From G020348385 sp964410125 (lineage in GTDB: Bacteria; Acidobacteriota; Aminicenantia; Aminicenantales; Aminicenantaceae), in contig CAYPGQ010000006.1 of the NCBI GenBank assembly GCA_964410125.1, positions 1-64,000 of the forward strand: a stretch of 64,000 nt of DNA, read 5' to 3'. Numbering within the stretch: position 1 is the stretch's first letter; every line of letters starts with the position of its first letter. The notes beneath the pieces are model-generated. The model made no database searches. It was not told the DNA's origin and worked only from the letters and a program-made list of their open reading frames with translations. Of this stretch, positions 1 through 8,397 are shown piece after piece. The position numbers were made by a program, and so were the translations under genes.

Positions 1-224
1 CCGACAGAAAAAAGCTCTTGTACCAGGCTTTGCGATCCCTCCCCGAAAAACATCAAGTCATTTTGACCCTGAGAGATATCCAGGGGCATTCCTATGAAGA
101 AATCGCAGACATTCTGAAGCTTTCCCCTGGAACGGTGGATTCCCGCCTACACAGGGCCAGAAAAATACTCAGAAAAAAGATCGCACCTTTCTTATCCCAG
201 GAAGGAGGCAACCATGAACTGTAA
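1..224 (+). CDS. ECF sigma factor, C-terminal part (truncated by window edge)
   Basis: The frame is open from the first bases of the window, so only the C-terminal ~73 residues of the gene are present. They form sigma region 4: the segment LPEKHQVILTLRDIQGHSYE followed by a helix-turn-helix around EEIADILKLSPGTVDSRLHR and a basic tail. Such factors recruit RNA polymerase to a small set of promoters, usually for envelope or metal stress. The 3' end overlaps the start of a zf-HC2 protein by 11 bp, the usual sigma/anti-sigma arrangement. The downstream Spy-like and MacAB-TolC genes are probable targets or co-transcribed partners (inference). Region 2 lies outside the window. Confidence 0.88.
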   Translation, partial: DRKKLLYQALRSLPEKHQVILTLRDIQGHSYEEIADILKLSPGTVDSRLHRARKILRKKIAPFLSQEGGNHEL

Positions 225-708
225 AAGGGCAGAAACTTTAATTTCAAAGTCCTTGGATGGTTTTTTAACAGGAAAGGAAAAGGACGCGCTCGAAGAACAC
301 CTAAAGGGCTGCTCTTCTTGCAAGAAAAAAAGGGAAGAATACGCGTTCATTGCCGAAACCCTCAGGAGAGAGGATTTTCCTGAAGTGAGCCCTTATTTCT
401 GGGAGCGCCTACAACCTCGTCTGAAAGAGAACAAAAAGTACGCCTTCTGGTCGGTATGGAAACAATGGAGCCTGCGGGCGGTTCCCGTTTCCATCATCCT
501 TGTCTTCACGCTTGCTATCGGTTTCGCCCTTTTCCTCCCCCAGCCAACCGACGAGCTGAGCCAGACAGGAGACCTCCTTCTCCGCAACACTCCCACTCTT
601 CCTGAAACAGTAACGTTGCTCGAGGCGGAAAGCGGAGAAAACAAAAGCATGCAGCTAATATTTATGGCTATGGAAGAAAAGTCCGATTTGAGGAGATACT
701 TCCCATGA
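214..708 (+). CDS. zf-HC2 anti-sigma factor, membrane anchored
   Basis: A protein of 164 residues. The N-terminal zinc-binding anti-sigma fold is visible as C3 (MNCKRAE) and the HLKGCSSCKKK motif (His-x3-Cys-x2-Cys) near residues 29-37. A single hydrophobic segment at about residues 92-108 (VSIILVFTLAIGFALFL) anchors it in the inner membrane with a short periplasmic tail. It should hold the upstream sigma factor inactive until an envelope signal arrives. It overlaps the sigma gene at its start and the next gene at its end (4 bp), so the three are translationally coupled. The periplasmic part matches no sensor domain that I recognise. Confidence 0.85.
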   Translation: MNCKRAETLISKSLDGFLTGKEKDALEEHLKGCSSCKKKREEYAFIAETLRREDFPEVSPYFWERLQPRLKENKKYAFWSVWKQWSLRAVPVSIILVFTLAIGFALFLPQPTDELSQTGDLLLRNTPTLPETVTLLEAESGENKSMQLIFMAMEEKSDLRRYFP

Positions 709-1145
709 AAAACGGAAATAAATTTTGGATCAGTTTCTCTTTTATTATTGTTTTTGCCGCCGGCATAGCCGCCGGGATCCTCTTCGAGAATAATTTTCTC
801 GACAAAAAGCCACGGAGGAGTGGGGAAAGACGGAGTCCTGTTCGATTTCCGACTTTAGACATGATGGCCGAAGAGCTCGGCCTCACGGCAGAGCAGCAGG
901 AACAACTCAAGGAGATTTTCAAGAATAACGAGGAAAGGCTAAAAACCTACCGAAATCAAATCCACGATCAGTACGCCGCCTTGCGGACTCAGCTCAAACA
1001 GGAAATGGACAGCATTTTCTCGGAGGAACAAAGAGCAAAACTAGATACGATAATCGAAAAATTCCATTCCGAAAGGAAAAAACAGATGGAGGATAGAAAG
1101 AGGAGACCAAGTAATAGCACCAATAACAAAGGAGAAAGAAGATGA
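705..1145 (+). CDS. Spy/CpxP-like periplasmic protein (heavy-metal/stress sensor type)
   Basis: A protein of 146 residues with an N-terminal hydrophobic signal or anchor (about residues 8-26) and then an almost entirely helical, highly charged region. The segment LGLTAEQQEQLKEIF, with later EEQRAKLDTIIEKFHSERKK, is the LTxxQ-type repeat signature of the Spy/CpxP/ZraP family. These are periplasmic chaperones or metal-responsive modulators that often sit beside ECF or two-component regulators. Here the gene lies between an anti-sigma factor and an efflux operon, overlapping both by 4 bp, so it may tune the signal. The lysine/arginine-rich C-terminus (KRRPSNSTNNKGERR) looks disordered. Confidence 0.72.
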   Translation: MKNGNKFWISFSFIIVFAAGIAAGILFENNFLDKKPRRSGERRSPVRFPTLDMMAEELGLTAEQQEQLKEIFKNNEERLKTYRNQIHDQYAALRTQLKQEMDSIFSEEQRAKLDTIIEKFHSERKKQMEDRKRRPSNSTNNKGERR

Positions 1146-2461
1146 ATAAGAAGGTTATCATCGGAATCGTTGTCCTTGTGGTTGCTGCAGGAATCGTTTT
1201 TGGATTCACTTATTTTAATAGAAACAATAACAACGGACTGCAGTATGAAAAAGCGACCATCGATAAAGGAACCGTCACGGCGCTTGTGGACACGACAGGT
1301 ACACTCAATCCCGTGACCATCGTGGATATCGGAAGCCAGGTTTCCGGGAAAATCGAAAACATCTACGTGGATTTCAACTCTCAAGTTAAAGCCGGCCAGA
1401 TTTTGGCAGAATTGGAACAGTTAACTTTTCAAACAAAAGTTCAGCAGAATGAAGCAAATCATTTGAGCTCTGTGGCTTCCCTCAAAAAATCAAAAGTTTC
1501 CCTAGAAAATTCCAAAAAAAAGTACGGGCGGGCCAAGAGCCTGTTTGAAAAGGACTTGATTTCATACGAAGAATTAGAATCCGCAGAGGTCCAATATCTC
1601 AGCGCCAAAGCGGACCTTCAATCAAACGAGGCGCGGCTGGAGCAGGCCAAAGCCCAGCTGGACACGAGCAAGGTGGACCTGTCCTATACCATCATCAAAT
1701 CGCCTATCAATGGAGTAGTAATTAACAGGAATATCAATGTCGGCCAAACAGTGGCAGCCAGTTTCCAGGCGCCTGTTCTTTTTCAAGTCGCCAATGATCT
1801 GACCAAGATGCAGGTGGAATGCAGTGTGGATGAGGCTGATATCGGCAGGGTCAAAGAGGGCCAGACCGCCCAGTTCACGGTGGATGCCTTTCCGGATGAA
1901 AACTTCACCGGTGTTGTCAAACAGGTGAGGTACTCCCCTGAAGTCATCCAGAACGTAGTCACCTACACCACCATCGTCGATGTCGAAAATCCGGATATAA
2001 AACTCAGGCCCGGGATGACAGCCACCATATCTGTCGTGGTGGGTGAGGCCAAAAATGCCCTTCGTGTGCCGAACTCGGCCCTCCGGTTCCAGCCACCACC
2101 TGAGGTGCTGCAGACTCTGTTCGAAGAGATGCGCAGGGAAATGCAGACCAAAAGGGAACAATCTGCCCAAGCCGATGGGCAATCAGAGAATAGAAGACCT
2201 CAAGGTAACTTCCAGATGGGCCAAGGCTCTGGCCGGATGGGATCCCGATCGCGGGACAGGGCCCGCGTTTGGCTACAGGACGAAGAAGGAAAACTCCGGA
2301 TGGTTTTTATCCGGACAGGCGTCACGGACAACGTTTACACTGAAATCACCGGTGGAGATTTAAAAGAAGGAATGGAAGTCATAACCGGGGAGAGCGCTCA
2401 AGCCACATCCTCTAACCGCAGTTCGAGCAACCTTAGACGAGGCATGATGTTCATGAGGTGA
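1142..2461 (+). CDS. macA: MacA/HlyD-type periplasmic adaptor of an ABC efflux pump
   Basis: A protein of 439 residues: an N-terminal membrane anchor (residues 4-26), a lipoyl/barrel-sandwich half (VDTTGTLNPVTIVDIGSQVS), a coiled-coil hairpin at about residues 95-180, the second lipoyl half (YTIIKSPINGVVINRNINVG), a beta-barrel and a membrane-proximal domain. This order is typical of membrane fusion proteins that link an inner-membrane transporter to TolC. MacB-type ATPase and permease genes follow directly and a TolC-like gene comes next, giving a complete tripartite system. A Gln/Arg-rich insert at about residues 325-380 (MRREMQTKREQS and onward) interrupts the C-terminal domain and is unusual in length. 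The exported substrate (macrolide, peptide or lipid) cannot be told from sequence. Confidence 0.88.
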   Translation: MNKKVIIGIVVLVVAAGIVFGFTYFNRNNNNGLQYEKATIDKGTVTALVDTTGTLNPVTIVDIGSQVSGKIENIYVDFNSQVKAGQILAELEQLTFQTKVQQNEANHLSSVASLKKSKVSLENSKKKYGRAKSLFEKDLISYEELESAEVQYLSAKADLQSNEARLEQAKAQLDTSKVDLSYTIIKSPINGVVINRNINVGQTVAASFQAPVLFQVANDLTKMQVECSVDEADIGRVKEGQTAQFTVDAFPDENFTGVVKQVRYSPEVIQNVVTYTTIVDVENPDIKLRPGMTATISVVVGEAKNALRVPNSALRFQPPPEVLQTLFEEMRREMQTKREQSAQADGQSENRRPQGNFQMGQGSGRMGSRSRDRARVWLQDEEGKLRMVFIRTGVTDNVYTEITGGDLKEGMEVITGESAQATSSNRSSSNLRRGMMFMR

Positions 2462-3162
2462 AAATGGAAAACAACAATCTTATCCACTTGGATAATATCG
2501 AGAGGACCTACAAAGTCGGCGAAACGCAGGTCCGAGCCCTGAAGGGAATTTCCCACAACATCCAAAAAGGGGAGCTGTTGGCCATCATGGGCCCCTCGGG
2601 TTCTGGTAAGTCCACGCTGATGAACATCATCGGCTGTCTGGATAAGCCCACTTCGGGAAAATATTTGCTCGAAGGCCAAGAAGTTTCTACGATGAACAAA
2701 AACCAACTGGCTCACATCCGGAACAAAAATATCGGGTTCGTCTTCCAGAATTTTAACCTGCTCTCCCGCACAACGGCTTTGGAAAACACCGAACTTCCCC
2801 TTCTGTATTCTGATATTCCCAGCAAGAAGACAAAAGAACTGGCCCTTAATGCTCTTGCCCAGGTTGGATTGGAGGGCCGGGAACTGCACAAGACCAACCA
2901 ACTCTCCGGGGGAGAAATGCAGAGAGTGGCCATAGCCAGAGCTCTGGTCAACAGCCCTTCTCTTCTTCTCGCGGACGAACCGACAGGAAATCTGGACACC
3001 AAAACCGGGAATGACCTCATGGCCGTCCTTAAAAAACTCAACAAGGACAACAATATCACGATCGTTCTGGTAACACACGACCCTGAAGTCGCCGAAGTAG
3101 CGAGGAAAACGATCTTTCTCAGAGACGGCCTGATTGAAAAAATCGAAATAAACGGGAAATAA
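2458..3162 (+). CDS. MacB/LolD-type ABC transporter ATPase
   Basis: A nucleotide-binding subunit of about 232-234 residues. It shows Walker A (GPSGSGKST), the Q-loop (FVFQNFNL), the signature LSGGEMQRVAIARAL, Walker B (LLLADEPTGNLD) and the switch histidine (VTHD). This arrangement is diagnostic of the MacB/LolD/FtsE subfamily. It powers the mechanotransmission pump formed with the following FtsX-type permease. The gene overlaps the adaptor by 4 bp if it starts at the GTG at 2458; the ATG at 2464 is an equally plausible start. In many proteobacteria MacB is one fused polypeptide; here ATPase and permease are separate. Confidence 0.92.
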   Translation: MKMENNNLIHLDNIERTYKVGETQVRALKGISHNIQKGELLAIMGPSGSGKSTLMNIIGCLDKPTSGKYLLEGQEVSTMNKNQLAHIRNKNIGFVFQNFNLLSRTTALENTELPLLYSDIPSKKTKELALNALAQVGLEGRELHKTNQLSGGEMQRVAIARALVNSPSLLLADEPTGNLDTKTGNDLMAVLKKLNKDNNITIVLVTHDPEVAEVARKTIFLRDGLIEKIEINGK

Positions 3163-3166
3163 AAAT

Positions 3167-4384
3167 ATGAATATAATCAAAACATCTAAGGTCGCTCTTA
3201 GAGCCCTGAACCGGAACAAAATGCGTTCGTTTTTAACGGCCTTGGGCATCATCATAGGCGTGGGTGCCGTTATCGCGATGGTCAGTATCGGCCAGGGAGC
3301 CAAGATGGAAGTGGAAGAACGTTTTGAGTCTATGGGCACCAACCTGTTGACTGTCCGGCCGGGCAGCCGTTCATATATGGGCAGGCATGGGGGAGGAGGA
3401 ACCTACACCAATCTGAAGGAAGCCGACGCCCAAGCCATATTTGACAATTGTGATGCCGTAAAATACATTTCTCCCAGTGTAAACGGCCGGGCCCAGGTTG
3501 TCTACCAAAACAAAAACTGGAACACATCCATCTACGGAGTGGGCACCAACTACCCTGAAATCCGAAACTGGGCGGTCGAAACCGGAGCCTTCTTCAGCGA
3601 CAGCCAGGTCCGATCGGCTCAGAAGGTCGCTGTGCTAGGAAACGAAGTGAGCAAAAATCTTTTTGAAGGGGCCGATCCGATCGGGCAGGTCATCCGGATA
3701 AACAAGAATCCCTTCCGAGTGCTAGGTGTGTTGGAATCCAAAGGAGAGAGCGGGGGATGGTTTAATCGGGATGACATGATCGCCATACCGTACACAACGG
3801 CCCAGAAGAGACTTTTGGGAATCGACCACATTCAGTCCATCGATGTCTCTGCTGTATCATCCACACGGACCAACGATGCCATGGCGCAGATCGAAGAGCT
3901 GCTGAGGATTCGGCACAAGATCGCCCCAGGCGCAGAGGATGACTTCAGCGTCAGGGATATGGCCGACATCGCGGAAAGCGCCTCAGAAGCCACCCAGATC
4001 CTGACCATACTTCTCGGAGGGATCGCCTCGATCTCCCTGCTTGTGGGAGGAATCGGCATCATGAACATCATGCTGGTGTCTGTAACCGAGCGTATTCGGG
4101 AGATCGGCATACGCATGTCTGTCGGCGCCCGGGAAAAGGACATTTTGCTCCAGTTCCTGACAGAAGCCATCGTTTTGAGCGTGATGGGAGGCTTTCTGGG
4201 TGTTGTTTTGGGCGTTGGAAGCTCACGGTTGATCTCCCACTTTGCCGGCATGAAAACACTCGTCTCTCTAGGAACCATCGCTTTGGCTTTTATTTTTTCA
4301 GGATCTGTCGGGATATTCTTCGGATTCTACCCGGCACGCAAAGCGTCCAAACTGGACCCCATTGAAGCCCTAAGATATGAATAA
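3167..4384 (+). CDS. MacB-type FtsX permease of ABC efflux pump
   Basis: A permease of 405 residues with one N-terminal membrane segment (SFLTALGIIIGVGAVIAMVS), a large periplasmic MacB_PCD domain (about residues 45-260), and three C-terminal membrane segments in the FtsX fold (ILTILLGGIASISLLVGGIG; the region around EAIVLSVMGGFLGVVLG; and the last around ALAFIFSGSVGIFFG). The conserved motif VTERIREIGIRMSVGA and the C-terminal YPARKASKLDPIEALRYE are family hallmarks. It follows the ATPase gene by 4 bp and works with it, the adaptor and TolC to drive substrate from periplasm to outside. The first part resembles the macrolide/LolC branches equally, so substrate is unassigned. Confidence 0.9.
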   Translation: MNIIKTSKVALRALNRNKMRSFLTALGIIIGVGAVIAMVSIGQGAKMEVEERFESMGTNLLTVRPGSRSYMGRHGGGGTYTNLKEADAQAIFDNCDAVKYISPSVNGRAQVVYQNKNWNTSIYGVGTNYPEIRNWAVETGAFFSDSQVRSAQKVAVLGNEVSKNLFEGADPIGQVIRINKNPFRVLGVLESKGESGGWFNRDDMIAIPYTTAQKRLLGIDHIQSIDVSAVSSTRTNDAMAQIEELLRIRHKIAPGAEDDFSVRDMADIAESASEATQILTILLGGIASISLLVGGIGIMNIMLVSVTERIREIGIRMSVGAREKDILLQFLTEAIVLSVMGGFLGVVLGVGSSRLISHFAGMKTLVSLGTIALAFIFSGSVGIFFGFYPARKASKLDPIEALRYE

Positions 4385-4497
4385 CCTGTGATGCATTAAG
4401 AATTGAATTGACTTATACAGGAAAATAATGGGATATTGGAACACTTTCCCGACTTTTTCCGTATTAGTATCCGTAGTTAAAAGTGAGGAGGTCTAAA

Positions 4498-6066
4498 ATG
4501 TGGAAAAAAACACTCGGAGTTCTCTTGATTTTTGCACTCGCAACATTTTCGCAGGCTCAACAACAGGAATCCTCGATTAAACTCTCTCTCGAGGATTGCA
4601 TCGTCAAGGCCATGAAGTATAACCTCGGTGTGGCCATCAATGTGTTAACCCCGGAAAATAGACAATACGCACTGGGCGTGGCCAATGAAAAATTCTTGCC
4701 GGCCATGTCATTCAGCTTTTATCTTTCGGATCAGCAACAGGCATCCTACTCCTTTCTTGAGGCAGCAGATCAGCTCAACACAAAACGTACCAATTATGGG
4801 GTCAATATCACTCAACAAATCCCTTTTGGCGGTAGTTTTACTTTATCGATGAACAACGATAGATACAACACAAACCGGACAGGAACAACCATCAATCCCA
4901 GACTTAGCAGCCAGCTGACTCTTGATTTCACCCAGCCATTGCTCCGGAATTTTGGTTACAACCTATCCCGGAGAGAGATCATCGTAGCAAAAAATAATCT
5001 GAACAGTTCCGAAAAAGATCTGCATAGGTCCCTCCAGGATACGATTTATAGCGTGGAAGAGGCTTACTGGAGTCTGGTGGCCAGCATCGAAAACCTCAAA
5101 GTGGGGCAGCAGTCCCTGAAATTGGCCCAGGATTTTCTGGAACGGCAAAAAAGGGCGGTGGAAATCGGGACCGAGGCCCCGATCGAAATCCTGTCTGCAC
5201 GATCTGAAGTCGCCACGCGGGAAGCGAATATCCTCGCATCCGAAGCCGATGTCAAAAACAGCGAGGACAACCTCAAGCTGATCCTCAACTTGATGGCCGA
5301 AGACCCCAATTTTGAGTTCAGCCGGATCATCCCGCAGGAGATGCCGGAATTCGAAAAAAAGGAGATCGGCCTGGAACAAGCTTTTGCCACTGCTCTCCAA
5401 AACCGGCCGGATTTGGAATCGACGCGGATAAGCCTTAAAAACAGCGAGATTAACCTGGGCTATGCCAGAAACCAGCAGCTTCCGGCTCTCGACCTCCAAG
5501 CATCCTACTGGAGCCCGGGGGTATCCGGAACACATATAATATATGGAAATCGCACACCGGAAAATCCTTTTGGTGTTCCGATCGGGGAAGAACCGGGTAG
5601 CATCTCGGATGCATTCAAGGACGTGTTCGGATTCAGATACCAAAACTGGTCGGTCAGGCTGACCCTAGATCTCCCTCTGAACACTATTGTTTCACGGGCA
5701 AGTCTGGCCCAGGCGCGGGTCGATCTGCAGCAGGCAACCCTGCAGTTGAAACAGCAGGAACAGAATATCTACCTGGAAATCAAACAGGCAGTAAGGGCCG
5801 TGGAAACCAATTACCGGCGGGTCGAAGCTTATAAGATAGCCAGAGAGCTTCGACAACAGCAGCTGGAAGCAGAGGAAGAAAAACTCAAGGTCGGACTGAC
5901 CACCCCCTACTTTGTCCTGCAGTACCAAAGAGACCTGGCCACCGCTCAGACAACAGAACTGCAAGCGATCATCGATTACAATCTTTCTCTGGCCAACCTG
6001 AGCAGGGCAATGGGCATCAGCCTGGAGGAGAAAAACATTTCGATGGTGGATGTTTACAATAAATAA
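4498..6066 (+). CDS. TolC-family outer-membrane efflux channel (for the MacAB-like pump)
   Basis: A protein of 522 residues from the ATG at 4498, chosen because AGGAGG lies 7-8 bases upstream and a signal peptide follows (MWKKTLGVLLIFALATFSQA). The body has two repeats of long amphipathic helices and outer-membrane strands typical of TolC (OEP) proteins: SVEEAYWSLVASIENL in repeat 1 and QAVRAVETNYRRVEAYKIAR in repeat 2. Trimers form a channel through the outer membrane and a tunnel into the periplasm. It lies 113 bp after the permease gene and is probably served both by read-through and by its own weak promoter. The spacing and family indicate it is the exit duct of the upstream pump. Confidence 0.87.
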   Translation: MWKKTLGVLLIFALATFSQAQQQESSIKLSLEDCIVKAMKYNLGVAINVLTPENRQYALGVANEKFLPAMSFSFYLSDQQQASYSFLEAADQLNTKRTNYGVNITQQIPFGGSFTLSMNNDRYNTNRTGTTINPRLSSQLTLDFTQPLLRNFGYNLSRREIIVAKNNLNSSEKDLHRSLQDTIYSVEEAYWSLVASIENLKVGQQSLKLAQDFLERQKRAVEIGTEAPIEILSARSEVATREANILASEADVKNSEDNLKLILNLMAEDPNFEFSRIIPQEMPEFEKKEIGLEQAFATALQNRPDLESTRISLKNSEINLGYARNQQLPALDLQASYWSPGVSGTHIIYGNRTPENPFGVPIGEEPGSISDAFKDVFGFRYQNWSVRLTLDLPLNTIVSRASLAQARVDLQQATLQLKQQEQNIYLEIKQAVRAVETNYRRVEAYKIARELRQQQLEAEEEKLKVGLTTPYFVLQYQRDLATAQTTELQAIIDYNLSLANLSRAMGISLEEKNISMVDVYNK

Positions 6067-6145
6067 ACTTTGAAAATAAAAACGAGGAGTTTATAATATA
6101 GGTTAATTCATCTTGCTGGTTCCCCAGCCCCTGATCGGATTAATA

Positions 6146-8338
6146 ATGTTGAGGAAAAAGTTAGTCTATCTCCGAACCATCCTGATCTTTCTGCTTTTTT
6201 CGGCCGCGCTGTCTTTCGCCGACGACAAGAACAACGGAGGGAATTTCCATGTCACAGCCCCTCAGTTTTCCTCCTCTCCAAAAATCGACGGCACTCTTGA
6301 AAACCCAGTTTGGGAAGAAGGCATCGTCATCGATAGTTTCACCCAGTATGAACCTCAAGAAGGATCAGAACCCACAGAAAAAACAGTGGCCTATATTGGC
6401 TACGACAGCAAAAATCTGTATATCGCTGTGCGGGCCTATGATTCCGATCCTGATGCGGTTCGGGCTTGCCTGACAAAAAGGGACAGCGTATACGGCGACG
6501 ACGTTATCACAGTTTATCTCGACACTTTCAACGATAAAAAACGGGCTTTTGTCTTTCAAGTCAATCCCTGCGGCGTCCAGGTGGATGGCATTTACACCGA
6601 GACAAGACGGCGAGGCAGAGGTCGAGGAGGAGGCGGATTTTTCGGGTTCGACCGAAACTTTGATACATTCTTCATCACCGAGGCCAACATGGACGAAAAA
6701 GGCTACACGGTGGAAATGGCCATCCCGTTCAAGAGCCTCAGGTTCCCGAACACGCCCAACCAGGTCTGGGGACTCCAGATCATGCGGAACATCCAGAGGA
6801 AAAACGAGGAGATCTACTGGCATCCCCGGTCTCGGGATGTGAACGGTTTTCTTATCCAAGCGGGAACCTTGGAGGTTCAAGGACAGATCGAGAAGGGAAA
6901 AAACTTCGAGATCATGCCTGTGCTAACCGGTCTGAAGGCCGTGGGCAGCAAGGTTGACACGGAGCCCGGCATAAACCTCAAGTATGGGATCACATCCGAC
7001 CTGACAGCCGATGCCACCATCAACCCGGACTTCAGCCAGATCGAAGCCGACATGCCCCAGATCGACGTCAACCAAAGGTATGCCCTGTATTATCCGGAAA
7101 AACGGCCCTTTTTCCTGGAAGGAAAGGATTTTTTCGATACGCCTTTCGAGTTGGTCTACACGCGGAATATCGTGAATCCCCTCTGGGGGACCAAGCTCAC
7201 CGGGAAAGTGGGAAAAATCACGATGGGCTTCATGAGTGCCTACGATGAAACACCTCCGGAAATCGACAATCCGTGGGAAGACGAACCTGACATCGAAGAT
7301 TACAGGGGCTTCGTGAATGTCTTCCGCCTCAAACAGGACCTGTATTCCGAGTCCCATATCGGATTCATCCTGACAGACAAGGAAATGGGGCCTTCGTGGA
7401 AAAGCATCACTAACAACTACAACCGGGTGGCCGGTTTTGACGGACATTTCAAATTTTGGAACAACTATCGGGTTTCTTTCCAAATCGTAGGATCCCAAAC
7501 CAAGTGGGGAAGCGAAAAAACCGGCCTTGTTCCCGCCATGTCCTTCAATTTCAGCCGACAAGCCCGTCACCTGACTTTTTCACTCGATTACAACCAGATA
7601 CCCGAGGACTTCGAGGCAACCCTGGGCTTCTTCCGCCGGAAAGATATCCGCTCCCTCAGCACCCGCGTGGGGTATGCGTTCCTCCCGATGAACGAGTACA
7701 TCGTGGACATCCGGCCTTCGCTTCAATATAGAAGAATTTATGATTTTAACAACACCTTGACCGACGAGGAAATCCAACTGGGATTTTTCATTACCGGCTG
7801 GAGAAATTCCTTTATTCACGGAGGATACACGGTCGAGATGGAACGTTACGAGGGCATCGATTTTTTTCGAAAATCATTCCGGGCAAGCATCCGGTCTGAA
7901 CCACTCGCCTGGTTGAACGGAAGTTTCAATTTTTCCTTCGGAGACTCGATCTACTACGATGAAAATCCCTACCTGGGTTACAAAACATCCTTTGGATTCA
8001 CATTGACCTTTAAACCCCTGACAAACCTCCGAGCCTTTTGCACCTTTCGCAACGACAACTTTTATGAAAACAAAGGCGGGGAAAGGGTGTACAGAGTCAA
8101 CATCATCAGCCAGCGCATCTCCTATCAGTTGACCCGGCAATTATCCATCCGTTTGATCACAGACTACAACGATTATTACAAGGACATTTACGCCAGCCTG
8201 CTGTTCAGCTATGAACTCCGGCCGGGCACAGTCTTTTATTTCGGAATCGACGACAGCCAGGAACAGGACGATTCAGGAATTTACAAAGTGGAAGGCCGGT
8301 TCGTTTTTGTCAAATTCTCCTACTGGTGGCGAATCTAG
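6146..8338 (+). CDS. CBM9-like / DUF5916 outer-membrane protein
   Basis: A protein of about 730 residues. The ATG at 6146 was chosen because it gives a clean signal peptide (MLRKKLVYLRTILIFLLFSA, then ALSFADD). Residues about 35-230 form a family-9 carbohydrate-binding-like beta-sandwich (PKIDGTLENPVWEEG; AYIGYDSKNLYIAVRAYDSD). The rest is rich in alternating aromatic strands (YYPEKRPFFLEGKDFF; final strand FVFVKFSYWWRI), as expected for an outer-membrane barrel of the DUF5916 type. The role is not established; the family is common in Bacteroidetes, Acidobacteria and Aminicenantes-like genomes and may bind glycans or take part in surface processing. It stands between two efflux operons without overlap, so functional linkage is uncertain. 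Confidence 0.75.
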   Translation: MLRKKLVYLRTILIFLLFSAALSFADDKNNGGNFHVTAPQFSSSPKIDGTLENPVWEEGIVIDSFTQYEPQEGSEPTEKTVAYIGYDSKNLYIAVRAYDSDPDAVRACLTKRDSVYGDDVITVYLDTFNDKKRAFVFQVNPCGVQVDGIYTETRRRGRGRGGGGFFGFDRNFDTFFITEANMDEKGYTVEMAIPFKSLRFPNTPNQVWGLQIMRNIQRKNEEIYWHPRSRDVNGFLIQAGTLEVQGQIEKGKNFEIMPVLTGLKAVGSKVDTEPGINLKYGITSDLTADATINPDFSQIEADMPQIDVNQRYALYYPEKRPFFLEGKDFFDTPFELVYTRNIVNPLWGTKLTGKVGKITMGFMSAYDETPPEIDNPWEDEPDIEDYRGFVNVFRLKQDLYSESHIGFILTDKEMGPSWKSITNNYNRVAGFDGHFKFWNNYRVSFQIVGSQTKWGSEKTGLVPAMSFNFSRQARHLTFSLDYNQIPEDFEATLGFFRRKDIRSLSTRVGYAFLPMNEYIVDIRPSLQYRRIYDFNNTLTDEEIQLGFFITGWRNSFIHGGYTVEMERYEGIDFFRKSFRASIRSEPLAWLNGSFNFSFGDSIYYDENPYLGYKTSFGFTLTFKPLTNLRAFCTFRNDNFYENKGGERVYRVNIISQRISYQLTRQLSIRLITDYNDYYKDIYASLLFSYELRPGTVFYFGIDDSQEQDDSGIYKVEGRFVFVKFSYWWRI

Positions 8339-8397
8339 CATCTCTAAATCCGTGATAATTTCTTTTTCCCCAAAAAATACGCTAGAATATAGATCAA

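Noticed and set aside
2398..3342. 314-codon open frame on the minus strand
   Set aside because: Antisense to the MacB ATPase gene, which has complete ABC motifs; no family pattern in the antisense frame.
4385..4497. Promoter for the TolC-like gene (TTGACT with GGATAT)
   Set aside because: The -10 agrees poorly with consensus; not strong enough to list as a feature.
5685..5700. Second parS-like sequence (TGTTTCACGGGCAAG)
   Set aside because: Only the left half matches; the palindrome is broken, so it is chance similarity in a TolC-type gene.
6923..7570. 215-codon open frame on the minus strand
   Set aside because: Lies inside the CBM9/DUF5916 gene on the other strand; composition is that of a shadow frame.
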